DNA of 64,000 nucleotides from Eudorina sp. 2006-703-Eu-15. Taxonomy: Eukaryota > Chlorophyta > Chlorophyceae > Chlamydomonadales > Volvocaceae. Within the stretch, counting starts at the first letter, position 1; every line of letters starts with the position of its first letter. Positions 23,503 to 35,969 of the stretch are shown in pieces. The stretch spans positions 83,488 through 147,487 of the forward strand of contig BDSI01000200.1 of assembly GCA_003117195.1 (NCBI GenBank), read 5' to 3'. A model generated the notes under the pieces. It was not told the DNA's origin and made no database searches. It saw only the letters and a program-made list of their open reading frames with translations. The position numbers and the translations under genes were made by a program.

Positions 23503-26004
23503 GTTCCTCGCGGGCCTGGGCTCGCAGTTCCACGGGCGCACCTCTCGAACAGGGAAGGGCGCGCCCCTGCTGCTGAGCTGTCATGGACTGGTACCGTCTC
23601 CGTTGCGCCGGGCGGCGGCCTCAGGGACGCTGCGCTGGGCTCACGTGGGGGGGCTGCTGCCGACGCCGTAGGCCCTAGGCCATGGGCCTTGGGTGCCTGT
23701 CAGGAGTTTCTCGCGCAGAGCAGAGGGAGGTTCGAGATGTCGTTCCGGTGAGCTCGCTGGCTGCCACTTCGACGTATCCTCAATGACACGGTGATATTCA
23801 GTATGACAGAGCTGTTGAGCTGTATCAGTATGACTGAGCTGCTTGCGACTGGTGTCGTGACCCGCAGAGACGGTTGTGATGGCGGGTTGTTCCATAATGG
23901 GTCGGTGCTTGAAGCGGATTGTGACCTACGCGATGTCAGCGACGGTGCCCTCTTTGAGCTTGTTGGAGCGCCGGCTTTGGCCCGCTGTGGCTCAGACGCA
24001 GCTGCGTCTGCTGCTGCCACCGGCGCTGGGTTCTCAACTTTTCACGCGCGACGCGCGTGCTACTTACAAATTACATATCGTCTGCGTTGGAGGTCCCTTC
24101 ACGGAGTGCCTCGGGGAGGCGGGTGCACTGCCTCGCCCCAGGACGACGTCGTTTTAGACAACCGTGATCAGTGGCTGGGCCGCTGCCAGCCATCCATACG
24201 GTGTTTCTCATGTGGCCTGTTGTGACCCATGGTGCGCCTGATGGTCGCTGGGCAGGTCGTTGTGCGTCAGCTCCGCTGCCCTCTGCCACGTGGGAGCTGT
24301 CCGGGGGGGAGACCTGGTCTGTACATATCGAATCCAGGGCGTTCTGGTTATGGCTGAATTTGATTTTTGTTCAAGGGCGATGACGCAGGCTGGACACAGG
24401 CTGCCGAGTCCGCGTGCGCGACGATCCGTCACTGCAATATACCGTTATACTTGCCGTACACGGCCGTACACGGTTGGTTGGGGAACCTGCGAGGTGGGCA
24501 ATGTCGAGGGCTGTTGATGAGACTTATCTCCTTGGGCTCTATCTATGCCCATGGATCGTGAACATGTGTACGGTACCTTGCTGACTAGCAATGTTGTGGG
24601 TGCGGAAGTGTTGGTGCTGGGCTTGTTGGGGGCTTGCCGAGGGCGCTCGAGGCTTCACCGAAGCGGCAATCTAAACCCAACCGTAGCCCATCGTCTGGGA
24701 CCAGGGTCAGCTCCACGGTGGCCTCGTTCTTGAACCGTCGAGTACATTGGGCTGTGTGTTCTGACCCGACCGGACCCGGTTGTCAGATATTTGCCACGGA
24801 GTACCTCAAGGATCGCAGGACTGTTAAAACCGCGGAGCAAAGCAATCCAGCGGAATGATGGAACCCTAACAAAGCGCTCAAACCCCGATACCTCGGCGGA
24901 CAGATGGTGGCGCATGAACGTTGAAGTGCACGTGATTGCGGCTTGGCATGCATGGTCATTCCAACTCGCTTTCCGCTCAGCGCCCTGGAACCTGGAGCAC
25001 CCCAACTCCCTAGGGCCCCAGCACCATGATGGGACTTGAAGCAGTGGCCGGCCACCAGGGGGAAAGCACGACGGCGACTAGCCGTGTGACACCTCTGAGT
25101 GCAATAGACAGTGCACTCGTACTCTCGTCCAAGAATCCACGTCCTTTAGCAGAGAAACCTACATCATAAGTGGCAACGCGATGCGTATAAGCGATCAGCA
25201 TATGGGGTCAGAAAAGAGCTCGGGGTTTCAATAGAGTCGCATATGCACGTCTCCATGCCAAGCTGCGAATACGGTACGATTTGTCGGGCTTTGTGTGGCG
25301 CATTGAACGCCGCCAAGGCCCCGTGCCCGTCCCCAGTGTAGCAATACGGCACGTGTATAGCCAAATGTTTAGTGCGCAGTAGCGGCCCTGCCCCGTTGAT
25401 GGCGATAAGTTCACTGTTCCCGCATATTGGAACCGCTTCGAACCCCGCTTGGGTCGTCAGACCTGTCAACTGACGGATCTGGTCTTCTCGGAAGGCAACC
25501 GCTAAGTTGGGCGATAGATTATACAAGTTTGAATTGCGTTTGTCACCGTATTGCGTTTGTATGGTGCGTTCGTTCCTGCTCGGCGGGTCTGGCCGGCAAC
25601 GTTAAAGGGGGGAATCACAATCAGTTGTGGACACTGCTGCCATGCAATGTGCCTCGTCGTCTATTTTAAACTGTCGACTCAGAGTACTCTGAGCGACGCA
25701 GTAACGACTAGTCACATTTGAATTACCGGCACACGACAAATCCAGGTTTGGGTGCTCACGCATTTCCTTACGCAACTTAGTAGTCACAGGATTTGCGGAA
25801 AGGGTAGGATGCGATGTGGATGCGGCATCCAGGCAGCAGCTGCCCTTCAAGCCAACCGCCAAGACCGTACATTTAAAACTTCCGTGATCCGCTCCCGCCT
25901 AGATGGCACGGGAGGGGCGGCATGTCGTTAGCTTCTGCATTCTAGTCACCTGGTACGTATGCGTCTACGTTAGGGATCTGTTTAGCAAGCTTTGTCGCCT
26001 GTCC

Positions 26005-29000
26005 ATGGCGCTTCAAAGCCGCCGTCACAGCGGCGTATTTAACCTGTTCACCAATATTGCAATAGCCTGTGGATTGCTACTGCAATCAAGTTCCTCTTGC
26101 AATGCTTGTCCAGCTGGACGCGGCGCCCTATCTGAAAACAGCGAATGCGATGGCACTGCTGGGAGCACGCAGGCCACGAACGCAAGGATAACTATGCCCA
26201 TTAAATACCAGACTGTCGATAGAGCGGCCGAGCTTGAGCTGTTAAACGCACCCGCGGATGCCGCGACATTTGTATATTTAGCTCGAGGAGCGGCTTTGAC
26301 GGTCCAGGAGGACGCAAGCGGCCAAATTATCATGCAAGGATTAAATCCAAACCAAGGTGGCGAGCCTGCTAGCCATCGGGTGCGTCCTGGGCGCACTGTG
26401 GAGGGTTGCGGGGCGGCAGTCCCCCAAGGCTATCCACCTGCATCTTGCATGTCACATACACCCACGGTGCCATAAATGCTGACATTTACCACCCCCCGTG
26501 TTGCGCGGATAATAACCACCTCCAACGTCGGCGGGTGTCAGAATATGTATCGATCATCACGTCGTGGCTGGCAGTGCTGGCCGGTCCGTCTTCTCTCCAC
26601 ATGCGCACCGCGTCTGCCCACAACGAATTCTCTGCAAATATGGACATCGTTCGCTTCGGTATAATTTTAAGGAAGCGGAGTCCCTTCGTCTGTCGCTGCC
26701 CGGGTAGATACGCACGACCTAGGTAATCGGATATCGAAATGGGGACAAGTTGGGGCACATGTCGATCAGTATTCGCGGCCCATCACGTCGCCCGGTTCTA
26801 AACTGCACGGGATGCGCAAATTCTTCCGTCAACGTCTGCTCGTGCTGCGGTCCATGTCCGCAGTTTACTTGGACGATTGACGAGCCGGCGATTAAGCTCC
26901 ACAGCGTCGGCGGCATCAACTCGCCGCCGTTCCTGTTCGGTGGTGTCCTCTGGTGAGTGTTGAGTGCTTTGGGTCGGTCTGCCCTGTCCCTGCATGCTTG
27001 CCCCGAAGCACACGCCTTCACCTGAGGTGGCTCTCGCATTTCCCACTGAGTGCACTGGAATGCGTGGGCCCCATGTCCTGCGCCTTGGCGATGTACTGCT
27101 TGCACACATGCGGCGAGGCAGAGGGGTCTGTGTTGCAAACTGATCTGGGTTGTCCGAGCCCCGAACACACCGCGGGTCACCTCGCGGTTTTTAAACCGCC
27201 GGAATCCATAGCGTCAGTTCTTGGGGCCAAGGCAGCAGACACGCGCCAGCGCGCATCCTGTGCAGCCACTGCGCAGCTCCGGCGCACTGCCCATCAGCGC
27301 GCCAAATGAGAGCTCTCTGGCGGCGGACTCCAACGCGGCTGCTCCATTACTGTCAGGGTCGGGAAGTGGTGCGAACCCGCAAGCTGTGCTTTCCCCTCCC
27401 TCACCCAACCAGGGCCACTGTCTGCTTGCTTGGGTTTCGTGCAGCTGCACCAGCCACGAAATCGCACCAAATCCATGCGACCCGGGCTGGGAGGGGACCA
27501 GGGCGTCAGCGTAGGACGCCCAGATGTCTGACTCGGAGGGCATGGACCATTATGGCCCTGCAGGCATTTGGCTGTCCGCGCCGGCGAGGACCAGTCCGCC
27601 GACCGCAGCTCGACGGCGCCGTGGCTCGCCCTCGAACTGCACGCGACGCTGTCGGAGGGTTGGCAGGCCGGGGAATCTGTACGAGCATACGGCAGCTTTG
27701 ACTTGCCACACGCCCCGGCCTCTGCGTGGTGGCGTCAGATGCGTGAGTGAGGGGCGGAATGGGATGTGGGGCGGGAAAAGGTGAGCGACGTTGCGGGGCT
27801 GGGCTTCTGGAGCCCGTCTCCAGAGTGTGACTTACCCTGGAAGCAACGTGCTGTGGCCACCGCCAAAGGATTACACAGGCCACCCCGCCACCGGCCACCT
27901 CGCCACTCGGTGCAGTTCTTGAGGGCTTCGAGGCGGCTCTGAATAGTGCCGACACGGGCATCAGCTTCAACGGCTTGAACTGCCAGCGGTTGGCTGAAGC
28001 CACCCACAACAACCGCCTGGTCATTCAGCTGGAGCTCTTTCACGTGCAGCCTCAGTGGCGCAAGGACAGCAGCCACGTCGAGGCGCGGTACGCCAGGTGC
28101 GTCTCTCTCAGTCGGCAGTGTGCGAGGGGACGATGAAGGCGCGCAAGCGCTGGCGGCAGCCCTGCAGAAGAGCAGAACACCACAACCTGCCACACGTCCC
28201 CGCAATGCAATACCGCGTGACGGACATGCGCACACGCAGGCGGACTCTCACCTCTTTCGTTCGATCCACCCAACCGACGCCACCAACCGACGCCACCAAC
28301 CGACCCCGGTGCGTCTCCGCGCCGCCTCCCGGGATTGATGCAGGGCCGCGGAGCAGCACGGTACGACGGTTGCCATGGCTGACGCGCTGGGTGTACGACA
28401 CTCCCTCCGTGGCCTCGCGGCCTCGATTGTACCTGATGCCAGCGGCTCTGGGGAACTGTCGGTTCGGTACTCCCGGGGGACCTTTGTGGCGGACAGCGGT
28501 GTCAAGGTATGTGTTTTCGGCCGCGGCCAGTGTGAAGCTTCCTGTGTGTTTATCTGTGTTGAGACCCGCCGTGTGTGTATCGTTACATATCTGAGGCGGC
28601 GTTTCCACACGTGTGTGTGTGTTTAGAATTGCAACCCGCAATGTGGAAACACGTGTGTGTGTGTGTGTGTGAAAATGAAACCACCCAAGAAGCCCACCCA
28701 TAACCACGTGTGTGTGAGTGTGTGTGTGTGTGTGTGTAGAAGACCACGTGTGTGTGTGTGTGTCGAAGGAACCTGCCCGATACCAAACCAGTACGGCAGG
28801 GGCTGTGCCCGGCAGCGATCCGGTCACGCTGTGGCCACTGGGCGACCACCTCGCGAACGTAATGTAATAAATTGTTGCTGTCGCCCTGTGCCGTTGTCGC
28901 CCTCTGGCCGTACCAGTTGCTGTCCGTGTTGCTTCTGGACAACCTGATTTGCCACTACGGCGGTGACGGCAGGCGGGCCATGCAGAAGGTGCGATCTCCG

Positions 29001-31529
29001 CGTCCTCGAGTTTCCGTAGGGGGCCACACAGCACTGCAGCAAGTGCGGGCAAGCGAGAGGGGGTTCGCGCATGCGCATTACCTGTGGAGCGCGGAGCGAA
29101 ATGCACCAGCTGTGTACATGCATTGTTGTCGCAAACATCTGTATGGTGCATGATTTCTACGGAGGATAGCAGGCCGTCTCCTGCTCTGCCTCCACACACC
29201 CGCGCACAACGGTGCTCGTCCCAGCCGCTGGTCCCCTTCCTTCCCTGTCGGTTCGTGGCTTGTCTGATGCGCAGCTGCCTCAGGTCTTTGCCATGCTCCA
29301 GGCCAAGCAGGCGGGCCAGCAGGCGTTGTACGACACCGACGGCACTGATGTGTCGTACCTGTTGACGCCGTGCAGCCGGTTTGCGTGGCGAGGCGGCGGT
29401 GCCATGGGCGCCTCGGCTTCTGGCGAGTCGGCGGAGAGACACCCGGCAGCAGCGGAGGGTCAGTGCGCGGGGGCTTTCTGGGAAACCGACCGCACCGCCC
29501 CAACCATCAGCAGCACCAGCGCCGGCAGCAGTGGTATCGATGTGGTGGATGACGAGGGCAGCGGTCTCGGCGGTAACGTGGCGGTCGGGCCCTCGGGCTG
29601 GGCGGACAGCAGCCGCTACAGCGATGACGAAGCAGCTGACGCCGACTGCCCAGACGACGAGGACAGCGGGGAGCGCGGCGAGGACTGGGATGTTGCGGCC
29701 GACGAGGACTGCGATGGTGGGTGCAACGGCGCCGGAGACTGCATCACCGGCGAGCCGCCCTTCTCCTCGGCGCGGCGCGGCGTCGGCAAGGGGCTGCGTG
29801 CCGCCGTCACGGACGCGCTGTTCACCGCCGGTGTCGCAATCCTCGCGGTCGCCGGCGTGACTGTGCTCACAGTCGCCGGCCGGCAATCGCGACATGTGCG
29901 GCCGTGTGGTATTTATGCAATGGCGGCGGCGGCGCGGCCCGGGCCAGCGCTGACGCGCTGTCTCAGCTCCGGAAGCAGCAGGGGGGCTGTGGCGGCCGCC
30001 GCAGCTGCCCCTGGCCACCGCGACACCGCCAGGTCGCGTGGCGCTCGCTCCCGAGGTAGGCGGTACTCCCCTCTGGGTTACCCTTCCTCTTGGGTTACTC
30101 TCCTCTGGGTTAACCTCCCCTCTGGGTTAACAACCTGTGGGTTAACCTCCCCTCTGGGTTAACCTCCTCTGGGTCACCTTTCCTCTTGGGTACCATCCTC
30201 ATGGGTAATCCCCTCTGGGTTACCTTCCTCTTGGGTACCCTCCAGCGTGCTTCAGTGCAAGTGCTGGTGGTTATCGTGACGGCGTGTGTTCTATGCCCCC
30301 AGATGATGCGCAGCTGTGATGCCCTCCCTGCTCCAATACTGAGTCTTTCCTGTACCCCCTCCCGGACATGCCGCTGTTGGCGTGTTGCTGCGAAAGCAGG
30401 TGGCCATGCCCGGCAGCGCAGCACAGCGTCACAGCCCTCCCGGACACAGCCCTCCCGCGGTGCGGCCATCAGCGCAGGCGGTGCAGGCGCAACCGCACAA
30501 ACGCCCTACCCCCATGCGAAACCATGGTGGCGGTTGCTCATCGCGAGCATCTCAGCCGCCGGACTGCCAAAGGGCCTTATGATGTGGGTAGCACAGCTGC
30601 CAGCCTCGCGCCTGGCGTCGTTGTTATCGGTGAATGTCGCCAGGATGCGTCTCTCCGCTGGCACGACCACGCGGAGCGGTGGGCCCCCTTCGCGTCCCCC
30701 GTCCGGGGCTCGCGCCGGCACCGGTGCCGCCGCGGCTGGCGACGCAGGCGCCTTGTCGATTGCTGCCGAGGGGGAGACACCGGCGCCCAGTCGGTCGAGT
30801 TCCTTCTCGTCGCGGTCCGATTCGTCGTCCTCCAGGTCAGGTTTGTCATCTCCGGCCGCGCCGTCATCCCCGCTGCGCAGCCCTCGATCCCCTCCGGCCG
30901 CCCGCAGCGCCGATGGCGGCAGCGGCGGCGGCATCGCAGCGTTGCCGCAGCTGCGGTCGTCCGCTGGGGCCGACTTGAGTGCGCAGCCGCGCCCGGCGGG
31001 TCTTGCGTCTTCGCGGTTGCGCTACAACCCGCCGTTGTCGTGGGGCGAGAACGCCTTTACCGTAACTGCCGCCCATGATATGCAGCAGCCCGCGGGGAAC
31101 ATGCAGGAGCAGCAGCAGCAGCAGCAGAGGTCGCAAGCTCAACGACAAACGGTGCGGGCGCCGCCACGCCGCCTTGGCACCGTGCGCGTGCAGCTCCAGG
31201 CCTCGGACCCCAACCTTGACTTGCAGCCGGCGCCGGACCAGACCAGCCCCTACAGGTCCGGCTCCAGCAGCGCGGCAGCAGCTGCTGCTGCTGCTCGCGG
31301 TGGCGCAGTGAAGGCCAAGGCGCAGCGCGCGGCGAAGGCGCCTGAAGACGGCGACGGCCACCTGTGCTTGATCTGCTATGACAGTCCCCGGCAACACGGC
31401 TTCCTCCACGGGGGGTCGATGCACATGGGCGTGTGCGCCGAGTGCGCGATGCCGTACACGCAGCAGCTGGGGCTGCCCTGCCCCATGTGCCGGGAGCCTG
31501 TGGAGCGGATGGTGACCGTTTTCGGCTGA
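26005..31529 (+). CDS. membrane protein: signal peptide, MATH domain, TM helix, C-terminal RING (paralogue B)
   Basis: Exons 26005-26379, 26864-26952, 27564-27742, 27916-28096, 28344-28506, 28917-28988, 29284-about 30055, about 30400-31529; about 986 aa. Residues 1-35 look like a signal peptide (NLFTNIAIACGLLL core). MATH, about 126-274: FTWTIDEP, SPPFLFGGVLW, LALELHATLSEGW, LVIQLELFHVQPQWRKD. Exons 2-6 match paralogue A in phase and nearly in size, and pairs align (VEARYAR with PEARYSR; LLLDNLICH with MVLDNLRCH). One TM helix, about 531-550 (ALFTAGVAILAVAGVTVLTV), follows a strongly acidic stretch. The RING-like end has C933, C936, H947, H952, C956, C959, C971, C974 with CPMCREPVERM. The exon 7/8 junction is uncertain: donors at 29908 or 30055 and acceptors at 30400 or 30478 all keep phase. 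The tail is half the length of A's. Likely role: membrane-tethered ubiquitin ligase with an extracytoplasmic sensor; inference. Confidence 0.78.
28575..28770 (-). repeat. (TG)n cluster with an L1-like 3' end signature
   Basis: Inside intron 5 of paralogue B. On the minus strand it reads CAGATATGTAACGAT and then CA repeats, the same 15 bases that precede the (CA)n tail of the retrotransposon at 57.7 kb. Four CACGTGTGTG blocks and an inverted pair GTTTCCACA / TGTGGAAAC follow. Probably a very short 5'-truncated insertion that later expanded. Confidence 0.5.
30065..30245 (+). repeat. imperfect CTCTGGGTTAACC repeat array
   Basis: About ten diverged units of 14-19 bp (CCCTCTGGGTTAACC, CTCTTGGGTTAC) filling the intron before the last exon of paralogue B. 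Unit length varies, so it is a degenerate minisatellite. Confidence 0.75.
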
Positions 31530-31610
31530 CTGACTGACTGACTGACTGACTGACTTGGTTGACTGACTGACTTGGCTGACTGACTTGGCTGACTTGCCGA
31601 CTTGGCTGAC
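31527..31610 (+). repeat. (GACT)n tract that contains the paralogue B stop codon
   Basis: The TGA stop is the first unit of a TGAC repeat that decays into TTGGCTGACTGAC units. Repeat length changes here would alter only the 3' UTR. Confidence 0.8.
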
Positions 31611-34600
31611 CGATTGGAGCAGTCGTTGTCGCTGGTGTGGTGGTAGTGGGCAGCGCCCAGGCGCCGGAGTCCGGCGACCCGCGGGATTGAGGCATGCGTT
31701 CAAATGCCAACGGGTGTCTTCGGACGGCGCGTCGGCCTCGCCGGTGCGTGTTTTCGAAGGTCGGTGCGATGGTGGGAGGGAGCTGGCCGCATGCCTCTGT
31801 GATATTCATGGGGCGAAAGCTGGTCCTGACGAGACCCGTCCGATTGGGGAGCCCTCGCCGCGCGCGTACAGTATCTTGAGAAATTGCGGAGGGGCTTCAA
31901 TACCGCAGCTAAGGAGCGTTAAGACCGCAGGAGGGAGGCAGGCGCTTAGTGCGGCAGGGAGGGAGGCGCCGGTATGCAAACGGCGCGCAAAGGGCGCGCC
32001 CGCGCAGGTTTATATGGCGACTCTACGTGGCGCCTCTTGATGTATTCTCGTGAACTACGTCACAAAAAACGTGGTTGCGCTCGCATGCGTTTGCATTATG
32101 TATTTGTGCAGGTTTCGTGAAGGGACAGCAGACGGTGTGGAGCTTGGGGCGTGTTGGGTCTTAGGCAACGGGTTTCAGGCGGTCGGTGCAGTAGACGCGT
32201 TGCACCTGCAGTTGTGTGATTCACATATGCATGACGCGCGATGCGCTCTCCAATCTAAGGTGTTGTGGACCCTTACAATTACGAGACGATCTAACGCCCA
32301 AGCGCAAGGACGGAGTTCAGGGGCAGTGATGGGCGGCTTCATGGTGGTGGGTTCAGGAAGTTGAGACACCGCGGAAGACGACGGGCTGACGGACGGACTG
32401 ACGGACTGTTGCTGCAGGATGGCACGCAATTGTGCGATGGGTGTGCTTCTTGGACTTTTTGATTTTGGTTATTGTATCGTATCTAAGGACCTTGTGGATT
32501 GATTACCTAGCGCCGCATCTCGGGAAGCTACACACCTGGACGCCCCGTCCGCCTCCGGGTGTGAAGCCATCGGGCGCGGCCGGTTCGCATCTCAGGACGT
32601 AGCTGGGCGGCGCCTCGCCTTGGGATGCAGCTCCACGGGTGTCCTTCCAGGCCGCGTGTGGACTCGCCCCGATGCAGCCAGTCAAGGCGGTCGGTTCTAG
32701 ATGTACCTCTGGCTGGGTACAATAGGTTAGGTCTTGGGCGCCGAAGCGGAGAAGCTGGCAACCTTGTTTCCTAGGGACCCAAGATGTTTCCCTCTCTTCA
32801 ATGCGGCGTTGCGCGTGAGGTGCGGTTTAGAGGTTAGGATTTTTAGAGCAGGGCCTGTCGTCGTACTAGTGTACGGCATTGATCACACATTGCTTTGCGC
32901 TACAATAATTGCACGATTAGCTTCCGGTGGAGTCGCAATGTTGGCCATCTGCCGGATTAGTAGTGGCGCTGATTGATTGCCTGGACGCACATACCCCACA
33001 TAGATTGCCATTCCTAGCCTAGTATGGCGTAGCTTTTCGCCTCCGTTGCGCCCCCGCTTACCTAGCGCGGGGCCGCGCCTTAACTAGCTTCCCTAGCCTG
33101 TTCGGTTTTAGAGAGCTTCGCTGCAACTGATAGCTGGTAGTCTGTTTGGGAGTGCGCATGTTCACGGCGCGTGGGGCCGTGGTCGCAGTAGTAGTACTCT
33201 TCTTGAAGCCCTGTTGTCGCGTGATTTCGATGCGTAACCATCAGCACCAAACAGCCAGGGCGTCTAGTCAAGTAGTAGTACATGTTAGTAGCATGCGGAT
33301 GTGGATCCGTACGTCTCGTGAGGCGGGTGACACCGCGCCTGTTCCCCGGGAGCCGGGACATGTCCGTGGGCGGTCGCATCGCCCCGCGGCCCTCGCGCCG
33401 CCGCAGACGACGTTGCTTGCACCCATTATGCGCATCCTGAGCTACCCACATTCGCGTCCTGAAAGCATGCGGCAGCCAGGGTCTTTCTCTTGCGTTGGTG
33501 GGACCGGTGGTGCCTCGCCCGGGTACGTCTTTTGCCGGTGGTGCAGTGTTTACAACCCTAGAGATGTCACAGATACGGGTTGTCCTGACAGGTTGGTTGG
33601 TACATGCATGGATTGTGGGTTGATTAGTTGGTGGGTTGATTAGTTGGTGGGTTGGTTAGCCAGCCCCTTCACGGCATCATCTCAGGGTGTCCGTGGCTCT
33701 CTGCCTGGACCCGAATCCCGCGCAGACAGGCAGGCGGGCAGGTGCTTGAACCCCTCGGTGTTTAGTTCCTCGGTCCAACCGCCCCGTAGCCGTTGGGTAG
33801 ATGATGGTTGGTGCATTGAGGGGATCGGGCTGGGGGCAGGCCGAGGACGAAGAGGGCAGCCAGTCCGGCTTCAGAACCTTGTCCGGGGGTTTGTAATGAC
33901 TTGTGCGCGTCGCACAGGTCATCGTTCGTCTAGGTGTGTTGGTACATGACGACAGGCAGCGATGGCGATAAAGCGTTGTTAATGTGCGCCGTTTGCAACT
34001 CCTTAGGGCCTGAGAGAGGGTTACGACGCGCTGCCCCGGTAGAGTCGCGCAGGACGCCTCGTCTGCCGCGTCCCTTGTGCAGTCTGTAGTATAGTATTCG
34101 TTACAAGGTTGATCCGATTCCCAATCTGATGGGCTGGAGGGCATCGGACTGAGGCTCAGGGCGGCTGCCACTGCATTTCTGGTAGCGACGGGGGGCATGG
34201 CAAGCGCTTCTCGACCATGCCACTGCGCCTCTGGTTTCCATGGTCCTGCACTTCCTGTGTCAGCCCCGTGGCTCGTTTCAGTCCTCAGCATGCCACCACG
34301 GGATACGGGTCCACGGCACCTTGTAACGGTTACATTGACACACCACCACCAGACCAGCACCAACAGCGCAGAGACCTCGAGAAACAGCGCCACACCCCTC
34401 GGGTGGTACACTCGATGACCAGATGCCCATCGGCTGCCACGCTCAAGAGCCGCCAGGGTCGCAGCACTGCTCCCTACTAACCGCCAATGGTAACGGCCGT
34501 CAGGCCCCGGCTAACCGCCAACGCTGAAACCCGTCAGGCCGTCACGACAGCCACACACTCGGTACGGGCTACGGGGTGAGGTCGTTCGGGGTCGTTTGAA

Positions 34601-35969
34601 TGCATGTCAATGGTTCGCTCGCTTCAGCCTTTTCCCATTTCCCCATATTCCGCATAGGTTCACACTTAGCCGCCCCAGACCCCCCCCCTCCCCACCCCAA
34701 ATCGCTGGCGCCCCCAGCGGCCCAGCAGCGCCTGCGCGCGGCTGCACGGAGAGCTGTGGGCCTTACCGGGCGGGCCTCGCCGACTCGGGACCCCCCTTCC
34801 CCGCTGTCCTCCTCCTCCTCCTGGGCACCTCTGTCTCACACGGTCTCCTCCTGGGGCCCAGAGGTCTCCGGCACCTGCGTGTCCCCTCTGTCGCTCTCCG
34901 GGCAGACGCCCCGGCTGACCCTCTTGCCCTCCCCAGTCCCCACATTCCTGGGGAATGCCGCACGGCCCGCCGCTGCTGAACAGACATCCGCACATCGCGG
35001 CACGGTACAGGGCTACAGGCGCCTGCTGCCGCCTCCGCGCTCCACCGAGGCCCTCCCTCCGCTGCGATGATGTGCCGCTTCGTCAGCGGCGTCGCCGAAG
35101 CCCGGCAACCCTCCGTGCATCCGCCGCCGAACAACACGCGACCCACACGCGACCCACATTCCCCAAAGAGGCCGGGCCGGCCGTGCGGGGAGCACGGCAC
35201 CCATCAACAATCACCGGCCGGGTCCCTTTGGGGCCTTGCAACTCTCCTTTGCAGGTGACGGCCTCCTCAACACAGTCTGTTACCCCTCCTGGAGTCGATG
35301 ACGCGGCGGCCCACATCCGGCTCGTCCCCACCGCCAGGGTACCACCATCACCGCCTCGACTGGTCCGCGGCCGCGGCCCAACCACAACGCAACTCAACGC
35401 CTGCACCCACCATCATCGGTGCATCAACGAATACACCGCCACGGGCACACACACAGCGACACGGCCACCGCCGCCAAGGCACCGGGCGCCGGCTCCCGTC
35501 CAAGGCGGCACGCGATGGTGACTGACCGGATGGGGCGGCTCTGCCGGAGCGCCGACCGAACGCCGACATCTCCACAGCCCCAGCCTCGGGCCCCTACCCA
35601 TCGCCAGCGCCGACCCGATCCCCATCTGTCAATCAAGACAGCGAACCCCTGAATCCACCACACCGGGACATTCATTCCCCAGGGACATGACACGCCCCGA
35701 TGCAGCCCCCGCTCCCACCGTGAGCACCTCGACTGCACCGCTGTGACCCGGCGCGGGAAAACCGCTGGCTCCTGCTGCTGCTACCTGCTCGGCCGCCACC
35801 ACTCACTACACCGCCCCATCCGCGCCTGCCTCGACTGCCTGTGCTGCTTCCGCGAGCAAGGCGTGCCGCTTGCCCCTTGGCCGCCTCCTCCTCACCGCCA
35901 CCCGGGTTCGTTCCTGGGGCTCTGGTGTCGCCAGGATGGAACTCAAGTCCAACCCCAGCACCTTCAGAC
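31530..35969. other. intergenic region, no gene recognised
   Basis: About 4.4 kb between paralogue B (+) and the aminotransferase gene (-). These converge, so it holds both 3' UTRs. A TGTAA occurs at 33894 (+), and the third TGTAACGGTTACA palindrome lies at 34322-34334. From about 34.6 to 35.97 kb the DNA is C-rich on the + strand with simple CCACC-type texture. No splice-consistent exon chain was found. Confidence 0.4.
34322..34334. repeat. TGTAACGGTTACA palindrome, third copy
   Basis: In the interval between two convergent genes, where a signal readable on both strands would make sense as a shared poly(A) element. Related half-sites (TCGTTACAAGG) occur near 34100 and 41073. Confidence 0.5.

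Larger units (their letters stand above)
21253..26004. other. intergenic region between the two MATH-RING paralogues
   Basis: No gene is recognised in about 4.7 kb. It starts with a (GGAT)n stretch near 21283-21302, then contains the short tandem repeats listed at 22092 and 23443 and an AGGAGGGTATG-type purine-rich repeat near 22905-22970. The last kilobase is AT-richer and should contain the promoter of paralogue B. Open frames of 60-160 codons occur but have no splice-consistent chain or family resemblance. Confidence 0.4.

Noticed and set aside
28108..30018. 636-codon minus-strand frame
   Set aside because: Antisense to exons 5-7 of paralogue B, including TG repeats; no family resemblance, and the sense strand has the MATH-RING exons.
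30065..30245. Possible interstitial telomere repeat
   Set aside because: Units vary from 14 to 19 bp and do not follow TTTTAGGG or TTAGGG periodicity.
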